Shown here one piece after another: positions 23,781 to 32,200 of a stretch of 34,022 nucleotides of DNA (position 1 is the first letter of the stretch; each line of letters starts with the position of its first letter). Origin of the DNA: an uncultured Prevotella sp. (GTDB lineage: Bacteria; Bacteroidota; Bacteroidia; Bacteroidales; Bacteroidaceae); assembly GCA_905235325.1 (NCBI GenBank), contig CAJOLE010000021.1, positions 1 to 34,022 of the forward strand, written 5' to 3'. Made by a program: the position numbers and the translations under genes. Under the pieces are notes generated by a model. It searched no databases and was not told the DNA's origin. It saw only the letters and a list, made by a program, of their open reading frames with translations.

Positions 23781-25472
23781 ATGAATATATTTAGACTTAT
23801 TGTTACGACAACCTGTCTTACCGGTGCTCTTTATGCGTCTGCACAGATACAGCCCAGTCTGAACACTACTCACGAGGAGTCAGGCTATGTGCCTAATGGC
23901 TATAGTCTGGTCTGGAATGATGAATTCGACAGTGGTACTGAGTTGAATCCTAATGACTGGACGCACGAAGTGCAACAGCCAGGCTGGGTGAACCATGAGC
24001 TGCAATATTATTTAAACCATAAGACGCCAGGCGGTACTCCTGTGACAGAAATCAAGGACGATGCCCTCATCATACGGTGCCTGAAGGAGAGTGGCCGTAT
24101 TTGCTCTGGCCGTGTGTATGCCCATGTGAAGACAGGCTGGACTTACGGCTATATCGAAGCACGTATCAAGCTGCCTAAGGGCAAGGGAACGTGGCCTGCC
24201 TTCTGGATGATGCCAGTGAACTTCCGTTCATGGCCTGCCGACGGTGAGATAGATATTATGGAGGAAGTTGGCTATCATCCAAACTACGTTTCGTCAAGCC
24301 TTCATGCCAATGCTCATGTACATTCTAATGGCACTCAAGTAACCCATGAAATGCTGTGTAATGGGGCTGAGGATGAATACCACATCTACGCCATTGAGTG
24401 GACCGGCCAGAAGATTACGACCTTTGTCGACGGCAAGAAGCAGCTGGAGTATGCCAACCGTGGCCTGGGCCGTGATGACTGGCCTTACGATGACCCGTTC
24501 TATGTTATCTTCAATCTTGCATGGGGCGGCGACTGGGGCGGCGCCCAGGGTGTCGATGAAAGTGCATTGCCCGTGGAGATGCTGGTTGACTATGTGCGCG
24601 TTTATCAGAACAATGCCGACAATTCTGAGCCTGGCGACAATTTAAAAATAGGTAATACGAGTTTCCAGAAGACGACTTCACGTATCTATAAGGCAACAGC
24701 CAATTTTGAGCAGGGCAAGGACTATGCTGTTACGGGCGATGACCGCCTCTCAGATACCAGTTGGTATTCGGACCCGGATTTTTTCAGGCGCAATGCTGAC
24801 GGCACGCTCAAGTTCATTGCCGTCAGCGGGAACTATGAAGTCACTGCTGACTTCTACTCGAACTATTTTAAGGTGATACCCCTCGATGCCAACGGCCAGT
24901 GGCTTACTTTCAACAAAGAAACGGGCAAAGGCGCTATCTGGATGATGGGAAACGACAAGGTGGGCAAGCCCTCAACGGCCTTTGCCGGCAACTGGGGAGC
25001 CAGCAATGGGTGGTCGCCCACGCCGGAAATGTTCTTTCCCGTTCCGCAGGTGGCCGACAGGCTTTATCAGCTGACACTCACCGTTGGCGAGCAGCTTGCT
25101 GCCACGGATGTCAACTTCAAATTTTTCCATCAGGCTGGCTATGGCAACAACAGCAGCGACGAGTTCAACAATACTGCCGACTGCCGGATTACGACTACGA
25201 GCGACGTGTTCCGCATTGACACGAGCGAGAACGGCAACATCAAGCTGAAGGATGGTGTCACGCTGGCAGAGGGCACTACCTATGTGTTTACCATCGACTG
25301 CGCTGACCCAAAGAATGTCGTTCTCCATGTTGCTGACGCCAAGACAGGTATTAAGACCATTACTTCCTCAGCAGAGGGCGATGATTCTGTCTATGACTTG
25401 CAAGGCCGCAGGATTTCTGCCCCCGCAAAGGGCATCTATGTCAGGAAAGGAAATAAGTTTGTGGTGAAATAA
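23781..25472 (+). CDS. GH16 endo-beta-glucanase (laminarinase-like) with SusE/F-type domain
   Basis: A 563-residue exported enzyme (signal peptide to about residue 21, MNIFRLIVTTTCLTGALYASAQ). The GH16 catalytic domain spans about 35-280. The active site is E156-I-D158-I-M-E161 with the extra residue between D and the second E that marks the GH16_3-type laminarinase/lichenase group: E156 is the nucleophile, D158 assists, E161 is the acid/base. Substrate-site aromatics sit in GTWPAFWMMP and LAWGGDWGG. Residues about 295-515 match a DUF5121-like, SusE/F-type module that probably binds glycan. The tail VYDLQGRRI...GIYVRKGNKFVVK is a common Prevotella secreted-protein ending. It is predicted to cut beta-1,3 or mixed-linkage glucan. 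No lipobox is seen. Confidence 0.9.
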   Translation: MNIFRLIVTTTCLTGALYASAQIQPSLNTTHEESGYVPNGYSLVWNDEFDSGTELNPNDWTHEVQQPGWVNHELQYYLNHKTPGGTPVTEIKDDALIIRCLKESGRICSGRVYAHVKTGWTYGYIEARIKLPKGKGTWPAFWMMPVNFRSWPADGEIDIMEEVGYHPNYVSSSLHANAHVHSNGTQVTHEMLCNGAEDEYHIYAIEWTGQKITTFVDGKKQLEYANRGLGRDDWPYDDPFYVIFNLAWGGDWGGAQGVDESALPVEMLVDYVRVYQNNADNSEPGDNLKIGNTSFQKTTSRIYKATANFEQGKDYAVTGDDRLSDTSWYSDPDFFRRNADGTLKFIAVSGNYEVTADFYSNYFKVIPLDANGQWLTFNKETGKGAIWMMGNDKVGKPSTAFAGNWGASNGWSPTPEMFFPVPQVADRLYQLTLTVGEQLAATDVNFKFFHQAGYGNNSSDEFNNTADCRITTTSDVFRIDTSENGNIKLKDGVTLAEGTTYVFTIDCADPKNVVLHVADAKTGIKTITSSAEGDDSVYDLQGRRISAPAKGIYVRKGNKFVVK

Positions 25473-25506
25473 AGGAAGACCTCAGCATCAGCAATGTAAA
25501 ATTCCC

Positions 25507-25545
25507 GCTGACGCCGGCTCCATGCCCTGAGGAAAGCCCGTCAGC
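25507..25545 (+). other. Stem-loop between GH16 and GH3 genes
   Basis: GCTGACG (25507-25513) pairs with CGTCAGC (25539-25545), with a further 4-bp inner stem (GGCT 25516-25519 with AGCC 25535-25538). No T-run follows, so processing, mRNA stability or partial termination are all possible. Confidence 0.45.
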
Positions 25546-25603
25546 CCCCGCAGCCTTTCTTGACAGACAATTTCAATTCATCAACTAAAAAAACGAAAAA
25601 GCA

Positions 25604-27907
25604 ATGAACAAACGGAAAAGACTGTTCTTCTCGTTACTGACCCTCCTGTCAGCCAGTGCCGCCATCGGCCAGCAGGCCCTCCCCGTCTATCTCGACGAGA
25701 CGAAGCCCATGGAGCAGCGCATCGACGATGCCCTGAGCCGCATGACGCTCGACGAGAAGATAGCCGTCATCCATGCCCAGTCGAAGTTCTCCTCGCCCGG
25801 CGTGAAGCGCCTCGGATTCCCCGACCTGTGGACCGACGACGGCCCACACGGCGTGCGCCCCGACGTGCTCTGGGACGAGTGGGAGCAGGCCGGACAGACC
25901 AACGACTCGTGCGTGGCCTTCCCCGCACTCACCTGCCTGGCCGCCACGTGGAATCCCGCCATGGCGCGCCTCTACGGCGAGAGCCTCGGCGAGGAGGCCC
26001 TCTATCGCGGCAAGAGCGTCATCCTTGGGCCGGGCGTCAACATCTACCGCACGCCACTCGGAGGCCGCAACTTCGAGTACATGGGCGAAGACCCGTGGTT
26101 GGCCTCGCGCATGGTCGTCCCTTACGTCGAGGGGCTCCAGTCGAAGGGCGTGGCCGCCTGTGTGAAGCACTACGCCCTGAACAATGACGAGGAATATCGC
26201 CACCAGGTGAACGTGAAGGTCTCCGACCGCGCCCTCCACGAAATCTACCTGCCTGCCTTCCGTGCCGCTGTTCAGGAGGGCGGTGCCTGGGCCATCATGG
26301 GTGCCTATAACCTCTATCAGAACCAGCATAACTGCCATAACGAGGTGATGCTCAACAAGATTCTGAAGCAGGACTGGCAGTTCGACGGCGTGGTCATCAG
26401 CGACTGGGGCGGCTGCCACGACACCGACGAGGCCGTGCGCAACGGCCTGGACCTGGAGTTCGGCACGTGGACCGACGGACTGACGATGGGCCGCACCAAC
26501 GCCTACGACGGCTACTACCTCGCCACGGCCTACAAGCAGGCCATCCATGAGGGTCGCTACACGACGAAGGAGCTCGACGAGAAGGTGCGCCGCGTGCTGC
26601 GCCTGTTCTACCGCACCACCATGCGCCGCAGCAAGCCCGTGGGCTTCCTCTGCTCGGAGAGCCACTACGCCGCCGCGCTGAAGATAGCCCAGGAGGGCAT
26701 TGTCCTGCTGAAGAATGATGCCCCCATCCAACCCAGGCAGGCCAAGAAGCCCGTTCTGCCCATCGACCCCGCCGAGACACGCTCCATCCTCGTCGTCGGC
26801 GAGAACGCCATCAAGATGATGACCGTCGGCGGCGGCTCCTCGTCGCTGAAGGTGCAGCGCGAGATTCTTCCCTTTGACGGCATCCGCGAGTTTGTCAGCC
26901 GCAAATTCCCCAACTGTAAGCTGGACTTCGCCCGCGGCTATGTCGGCGACACCGTGCAGAGCTACAACGGCGTGACCGTCGGACGCTCCCTCTACGAGAC
27001 GCGCCCGCAGGCCGAGCTCACCGCCGAGGCAGTGGCGAAAGCCCGCGAGGCCGATGTCGTCATCTTCGTCGGCGGTCTCAACAAGAGCGACTATCAGGAC
27101 TGCGAGGGGCACGACCGCAAGACTTACGACATGCCCTACGCACAGAACGAGGTGGTCGAGGCCATCCTGAAGGTGAACCCACGCCTGGTGTTCGTCAACA
27201 TCTCCGGCAACGGCATTGCCCTGCCCTGGCTCTCGAAGGTGCCCGCCGTCGTCCAGGCCTGGTTCATCGGCTCCGAGGCCGGCGAGGCCATTGCCAGCGT
27301 CCTCTTCGGCGATGCCAACCCCTCGGGCAAGCTGCCCTTCACCTGGTATGCCTCGCTCGACCAGTGCGGTGCCCACGCCCTGGATACCTATCCGGGCACA
27401 TGGCGTGCCGACCACAGCGTGATCGACGAGGAGTACAAGGAAGACATCTTCGTCGGCTACCGCTGGACCGACCGGCTGAAAGTGAAAAGTGGAAAGCGAG
27501 GCGTGAAGAGCGACCCACTGTTCCCCTTCGGCCACGGACTGAGCTATACCACCTTCCGGCTTGGCAAGGCCACGGCTGACAAGACGGCCATGACCGCCGA
27601 CGAGACGATAACCTTCACCGTCCCCGTGACCAATACCGGCACGGTGGCCGGGGCCGAGACCGTCCAGCTCTACGTCAGCGACAAGCACTCAAAGGTGGAG
27701 CGCCCCGTGAAGGAGCTGAAGGCCTTCAGCAAGGTATTCCTCCAGCCCGGCGAGACGCAGAGCGTCAGCCTGACTATCGACAAGCGCGCCCTCAGCTACT
27801 ACGACGACCGCAGCAGCCAGTGGACGGCCGAGCCCGGCCAGTTCGAGGCCCTCATCGGCACCTCGTCGGCCAGCATCGCCGCCACCTGCAAGTTCGCGCT
27901 GAGGTAG
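25604..27907 (+). CDS. GH3 exo-beta-glucosidase
   Basis: A 767-residue exported enzyme (signal peptide MNKRKRLFFSLLTLLSASAAIGQ) predicted to act in the periplasm, releasing glucose from beta-gluco-oligosaccharides. The order is a TIM-barrel with nucleophile D267 in VISDWGG, an alpha/beta sandwich with a candidate acid/base E501 in C-E-G-H-D-R, and a C-terminal fibronectin-III-like domain (about 650-767, TVPVTNTGTVAGAETVQLYVSD). Substrate-binding text GPGVNIYRTPLGGRNFEYMGEDP and CVKHYALNNDE is typical. It lies 131 bases after GH16. Its codon use is very C/G-ending, like alaS and unlike GH16 and most of susC. Beta-xylosidase activity is an alternative within GH3, but the GH16 partner favours glucan. 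Confidence 0.92.
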   Translation: MNKRKRLFFSLLTLLSASAAIGQQALPVYLDETKPMEQRIDDALSRMTLDEKIAVIHAQSKFSSPGVKRLGFPDLWTDDGPHGVRPDVLWDEWEQAGQTNDSCVAFPALTCLAATWNPAMARLYGESLGEEALYRGKSVILGPGVNIYRTPLGGRNFEYMGEDPWLASRMVVPYVEGLQSKGVAACVKHYALNNDEEYRHQVNVKVSDRALHEIYLPAFRAAVQEGGAWAIMGAYNLYQNQHNCHNEVMLNKILKQDWQFDGVVISDWGGCHDTDEAVRNGLDLEFGTWTDGLTMGRTNAYDGYYLATAYKQAIHEGRYTTKELDEKVRRVLRLFYRTTMRRSKPVGFLCSESHYAAALKIAQEGIVLLKNDAPIQPRQAKKPVLPIDPAETRSILVVGENAIKMMTVGGGSSSLKVQREILPFDGIREFVSRKFPNCKLDFARGYVGDTVQSYNGVTVGRSLYETRPQAELTAEAVAKAREADVVIFVGGLNKSDYQDCEGHDRKTYDMPYAQNEVVEAILKVNPRLVFVNISGNGIALPWLSKVPAVVQAWFIGSEAGEAIASVLFGDANPSGKLPFTWYASLDQCGAHALDTYPGTWRADHSVIDEEYKEDIFVGYRWTDRLKVKSGKRGVKSDPLFPFGHGLSYTTFRLGKATADKTAMTADETITFTVPVTNTGTVAGAETVQLYVSDKHSKVERPVKELKAFSKVFLQPGETQSVSLTIDKRALSYYDDRSSQWTAEPGQFEALIGTSSASIAATCKFALR

Positions 27908-27932
27908 CGTAAGCGAGGTTAATACTATACGG

Positions 27933-27964
27933 ATTGAGGGCATACCAATTGGTATGCCCTCAAT
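27933..27964. repeat. 32-bp perfect palindrome, copy 1 (terminator-like)
   Basis: A perfect palindrome starting ATTGAGGGCATACCA with AATT at the centre. It lies 25 bases after the GH3 stop, and its last base is the first base of the third-gene stop codon (27964-27966) on the other strand. It is followed by TATTG on the plus strand. It can terminate both convergent transcripts. A near-identical copy is at 29034-29065. Confidence 0.85.
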
Positions 27965-28188
27965 TATTGTCGTCCTTGCAATTCAAGAATGATTTCATCT
28001 ACCAGATAAGCATCGCTCATATTATGCAGATGATACATCTTCTGACTCATAAAGCGGTAAGTATTGGATGTGTAGAACACGTCGAGCGCTCTGTCATCTG
28101 AAATGTGTAGGGTTTCGGCTAAAAGTGAGATGACACGAGCATATTTCATCTGTAGTAGGGTCTCGTTGATAAGCGGGGTGTCTGTCAT
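27964..28188 (-). CDS. DUF3791-like small protein (third gene of module)
   Basis: A 74-residue helical protein without signal or membrane segment. The start is set at 28188 because that ATG overlaps the upstream stop (ATGA) and lies 6-7 bases after a GGAGG site (28196-28200); the in-frame ATG at 28194 is too close to that site. The segment MKYARVISLLAETLHIS...ALDVFYTSNTYRFMS...YHLHNMSDAYLVDEIILEL matches what I know of DUF3791. Its C-terminal LHnmsdaYlVDE pattern is also found in the first gene (LHtqgkeYiVDE), so the two small proteins look homologous. The likely role is as an antitoxin or partner of the middle gene; this is inference. Confidence 0.75.
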   Translation of the reverse strand: MTDTPLINETLLQMKYARVISLLAETLHISDDRALDVFYTSNTYRFMSQKMYHLHNMSDAYLVDEIILELQGRQ

Positions 28189-28688
28189 ACACATTCCTCC
28201 TTTCCACCTACAAAGATTGAGTTCATAAAACATAGAAAACGGTCGGCAATTGCCTGGCTTAGGATACAAATCTGGTTGTTGGGTTTCTCATAGACAAGAC
28301 GCTGCAACGCAATGTCCTGGGTAATGAGTCCTTGACTATAAAGCTCAATGGTATTAAACACACGGTCGTTGGCAATGCCGCCTTCTATTATGTCAAATTC
28401 CTCCCATACTGATTCACCTCTTCTACTGGCTACCACAAATTCAAGCCATTCCGCGTCATAAGCCATGAAATGCTTGTAGCGATAACCAGCCTGAATAATT
28501 CCCTCAATGTCGAGTTCGTAAACATTCAGCACTTTTGGCTTCCCTGCATTGATAGGGCGATTGGCCCAGGAAAGGGCCTGCTCTTGCAGGTCAGTAAGGT
28601 AAAACCCCTTGCCAAAGTCAAGGTTTCTTCTTCCGACACCGACCAGAGGCGAGTTGACCATGATAGTTGAACCGTGATAAACCTTCAT
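28185..28688 (-). CDS. DUF3990-like protein with ADP-ribosyltransferase-type fold
   Basis: A 167-residue soluble protein. The N-terminus VYHGS (H5) and the D24-F-G-K-G-F-Y30-L-T motif match the first two elements of ADP-ribosyltransferase-like folds. WANR, VYELD, WLEFVVASRR and FDIIEGGIANDRVF follow in the order I know for DUF3990. The NNQICILSQAIAD stretch (137-149) may hold the third active-site element, but I cannot assign the residue. It overlaps its upstream and downstream neighbours by 4 bases each, so the three proteins are translationally coupled. It is probably an effector that modifies a cellular target, held in check by one or both small partners. No function is established to my knowledge. 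Confidence 0.75.
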   Translation of the reverse strand: MKVYHGSTIMVNSPLVGVGRRNLDFGKGFYLTDLQEQALSWANRPINAGKPKVLNVYELDIEGIIQAGYRYKHFMAYDAEWLEFVVASRRGESVWEEFDIIEGGIANDRVFNTIELYSQGLITQDIALQRLVYEKPNNQICILSQAIADRFLCFMNSIFVGGKEECV

Positions 28689-28927
28689 GATTGTTTCTCT
28701 TGATTGTTGAAGTCCGGATTATGCTGACGAATATATTCGAGAGTCTCATCGACAATGTATTCTTTCCCTTGTGTGTGGAGTGTAGTATAGCTTGGATAGA
28801 GGAATGACCTGATTCCGTCGGTCCGCTTAAGTTCATGGTACAATTCTGCTCCAGAGACCCCCAGCCTTGCTGCTGTGTTCTCTATGCAGTACACGACGAA
28901 TTCTGTAGCACGTTTTGATATTGTCAT
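28685..28927 (-). CDS. DUF3791-like small protein (first gene of module)
   Basis: An 80-residue helical protein. The start at 28927 (MTISKRATEF) is chosen because a -7 box lies at 28938-28945; an earlier in-frame ATG at 28972 is upstream of that promoter. The text FVVYCIENTAARLGVSGAELYHELKRTDGIRSFLYPSYTTLHTQGKEYIVDETLEYI is typical of DUF3791 proteins paired with DUF3990. Its stop overlaps the next start (ATGA). It shares the LH-x5-Y-x-VDE pattern and helix layout with the third gene, so the effector is flanked by two related small proteins. An antitoxin or adaptor role is inferred. Confidence 0.75.
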   Translation of the reverse strand: MTISKRATEFVVYCIENTAARLGVSGAELYHELKRTDGIRSFLYPSYTTLHTQGKEYIVDETLEYIRQHNPDFNNQEKQS

Positions 28928-28937
28928 TTTTGTTGTG

Positions 28938-28945
28938 CAAAGATA
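28938..28945 (-). promoter_or_regulatory. -7 box for DUF3791/DUF3990 module
   Basis: TATCTTTG on the minus strand, with 10 bases between it and the ATG of the first gene, so the leader would be only a few bases. Confidence 0.65.
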
Positions 28946-29033
28946 GTAAGTAATTTCCAATAAACCAAACATTCTTGTGTTTTATTGACTGATTTAAGGT
29001 AAAAAGGCTAATGAAGTTCCCTTACCTATAGTA

Positions 29034-29065
29034 ATTGAGGGCATACCAACTGGTATGCCCTCAAT
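29034..29065. repeat. 32-bp palindrome, copy 2 (terminator-like)
   Basis: Same sequence as 27933-27964 except for one central base (AACT instead of AATT). It sits 25 bases after the stop of the 54-residue peptide gene on the minus strand and about 100 bases upstream of the DUF3791/DUF3990 promoter. It can terminate the secreted-protein/peptide transcript. Confidence 0.85.
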
Positions 29066-29090
29066 CCTTTGTATGATTAGCGCAGTGGGA

Positions 29091-29258
29091 TTATTCGTCC
29101 CAGAACGACCCGAAGTCGTCGGCATCCTCATCGACATCCTCGAAGCGGTCGTTGCGCTGTCCTCTGGCAGTTGCACGGAAATCAGAGTTCATCAATATAT
29201 GAGTTTTCGTCTTGAGGGCATGAGTCCCACAATTTGGTATGATATATACTTTCTTCAT
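29091..29258 (-). CDS. 54-residue acidic peptide downstream of large secreted protein
   Basis: The start at 29258 is supported by AGGAGG 8 bases upstream. Residues 1-22 (MKKVYIIPNCGTHALKTKTHIL) are basic and partly hydrophobic with a cysteine at 9. The rest is Arg-rich, then Asp-rich (FEDVDEDADDFGSFWDE). I recall short Prevotella proteins with the same design (MKK-Y-I-P start, K-T-x-x-[HM]-[IL]-L middle, acidic end in WDE), but no known function. It lies 16 bases after the large gene stop with no terminator, so the two form an operon. The N-terminus is not a convincing signal peptide. Confidence 0.65.
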   Translation of the reverse strand: MKKVYIIPNCGTHALKTKTHILMNSDFRATARGQRNDRFEDVDEDADDFGSFWDE

Positions 29259-29266
29259 GTCACTGT

Positions 29267-29272
29267 CCTCCT
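29267..29272 (-). promoter_or_regulatory. Strong Shine-Dalgarno site of the 54-residue peptide gene
   Basis: AGGAGG with 8-base spacing to the ATG at 29258. Such strong sites are uncommon in Bacteroidota and mark this short frame as a real gene. The site lies just after the stop of the large upstream gene (29275-29277). Confidence 0.7.
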
Positions 29273-29274
29273 GA

Positions 29275-32200
29275 TTATTTAACACCAATCTTCACGTTGT
29301 TGACCACGTACAAGCCCGAGGGCAGGTTGACAGTCTGGGTGTCGCCACCCTGCATGTTGACCTTTGCTGCGAGAGTGCCGTTGGCAGAGTAGATAGAAAT
29401 CTCTTGTGCCTTGGTGGCTGTGACCGTCATGCTCCCCTTGTCCGTACGAATCATCAGGTCGGCTTCGCTCTTCCAGTTGCCATCGATGCCCGTGGCGTCA
29501 TCGTCAGGCTCGTCGAAAGAGACTTCAATGTTCTTCAAAGAGAAGTCGCGGCTTGTAGTGCCTTTCGGGTATCTGTAGATTCCGCGGAACGGATAGACCA
29601 GAAGATTATACTTCCTTAACAAGTCACTCAGATTATGATACATGTTGTTCGCGAAGTAGAACACGTTGTTGTCCGTGCGGTCGTAGTTGGTTCCTGAGAA
29701 GGTTCCGTAATTCGTGAAAGTCGTTGTTTGATTATTAAACTTGACTTCTGTTTCGTCACCTTTGATAAGCTTACCGGTAAAATTCGTTCCTGTTATGACC
29801 TCGGCAGTGTTGGGTGTGGCATTGATGGTCGCACCTGTTTGCGTTGCTATGAACGAGATGTTTTCGTCAGCAGGCACATCTTCCCCTTCAACCTTAATCA
29901 TATAGGGTCTGTTGGCTTCTGTCGTTTCAGCGGTCAGTGGTTTAAAGTACGCTATACCGTAGTCGTCGGCCGCATTCTTGTTGCTAATCTCAACAACGTC
30001 GTTTGTGCCCTTGTTGAGCTGGCTGACCGTGAAAGCGCAGCTTCCGTCATCATTCGTGTGCTTGCCGTCTGTCAGTGAGAGTGTGAAGGGCAGGAAAATC
30101 GATGCCAAGGCATCCTTTCCGTATCTGTTGTCGGTGATGTTGCGGGTATAAGTAGCATAGTGTGGTGAGCTAACCGTAATAGTATATGGAGAATAGAACG
30201 GACATTTGTCCTTTAGTATAATATTCTCTCCGGTACGGAAGTTGCTTCCTGACTTGTAGGCAAAGTTGTCTGCATTAAATGTTACACCCTCAGGCAGGAA
30301 GAACAATCCGTTCTCACCTATCTGGTTCCGAATCTGTATCAGGTCAGGTTCTGCTCCTTCTTCAACCACAGACTTGTACACCACTGCCTGCAGTTCGCTT
30401 GCATCAATGTAAAGCACCTGCTTCTTGTTCGTAATATCAGCTGGCCTGTCGTTAGTCGGCGTGTATTCTCCACCGTAATAGCTGGCATCATCATTGTTGT
30501 TCAGAATGCGATTTATCTGGTCACTGGTCAGATAACCATATTTCCCGTCGATTTGGTCTGTCAGAAGCTTCAGTCCATACATGGGCTTCGTCACCTCTGC
30601 ACCATCTTCAAGATAGAATGTCGAGTCATAGACCTTTACCCACTCATGTCTTGGCTGATAGGTTCTGGTTATCAGTTGGATGTTCATGGTGTAGAAAGCA
30701 TAGCTGCGATGCTCCGTTGTCGTCGTGGGAGCTATGTTGTAGCGTGTCTCGTCTGCTGTGAACAGATAACGGATATCGTTTTCCCCATTCTTCAATGTCA
30801 ATTCTTTGAACTCTCCACCCTGAGCTTGATAAGTTGCAACAGAGAAGGGATACTCCTCATACTTGACATTGGAAGCAGAAGTAGAGCTGTGGTCCAAGTC
30901 CTCGGCATTACTGAACTTAAATTTCTTTGTTCCGCTGATAATCGCTAAAATCTTGTCTTTATAGTCAGCATCGGGATTACTTCCGTATGCACTTGGGTTT
31001 TCTTGTTCATATTTTGACCTTACCAGATAGTAACGTGCATGGCCTGTTCCTGACCCGTCGTAGTAGGTGTTGTCACCGTATGAATGGTTCAGGTTCTCGA
31101 AAGTGAACGTGCACGCCTGTTCAACCTCAACGATATTTCCATTCTCATCGACTTTGTTATCAAAGCCAACAGGAACATAGAAGATGAACTCGCCGCCCCT
31201 GACTGCAAAATCTTCAGAAACAAACGTCTGGGTCATGGTTTTCCTCAATGACTCAGTAAGTTCCAAGTTCGGGTCATGGCAAACAATATCCAGCCGACTG
31301 ATATATGGATTTAGTGGCTGCATAGATAGTTCCACCGTTACAAGAGCCTTGCGGCCTTCGGGCAGACCTGTAATTTCAAACTTTATGGCATCATTGTTTA
31401 AGTTTTCCAGCAGAATCTCGCCAGAGGTGTTTGCTGCGCTGACTTGAACTTCTTCGATATAGTCGTTCGCAGCGTATGCGCCTGCTTGGGGGGTAGTAGG
31501 CTCAGTGGTCTTAAACACTTTGATGGTATAGTCTGATGGTGTGAAGGCAGGAATCGTTACCTCCTTTTCTTCATAAATTGTTTCTGTATGTGTGAAAGTT
31601 ACTGTATTTCCGCCAGAAGCTTGAACAATAGTTCCAAGACTACCAGTATTATTTTGAAATCTGAAACCTCCATCACCTGTACACCTCAAGTAATAACGTG
31701 TGGTACCCTCAGTGTAGTAAAAATAATTACCGTCTCTTGTAAGTTTTTTTGCTTTTGTTTTATCATTTGTGAACTCAGCATACCGTGAACCGTTATTATA
31801 AGTTCTTGTATCTGTTAAGTACCGATCACCATTATCCTGAGCTGACCTGATATAAGTCCCGTCCCAAATCACAGGGTATCCACTACCTGTTTGAGCACCG
31901 CCATCGGCATTTAAATATGTATTATATCTGTTATAATATATGAGGCTTACGTCAAAAGGTCCTTCTGTTGTTGTTTCTTCACGTGAATCATTATAGACAT
32001 ACTGATGCTGCTCCTCTGCTTGACCATAATTGTACTTGATTCTTGCACCAGTAATACGATATGCTATATTAACGTTCTTGTCATTCTGGGTTTTCGCATT
32101 TGTCGGTGCTTCAACATAATAAACGTTGTTCTTCAACGCATAATAATAGTTGTCGCCATTTCTGGTGGCCGTAATACCTCTGAGACCGTTTTCTCCGACA

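Noticed and set aside
25649..27688. A very long open frame antisense to the GH3 gene
   Set aside because: It mirrors the C/G-ending codons of GH3, has no start signal or family resemblance, and GH3 is certain.
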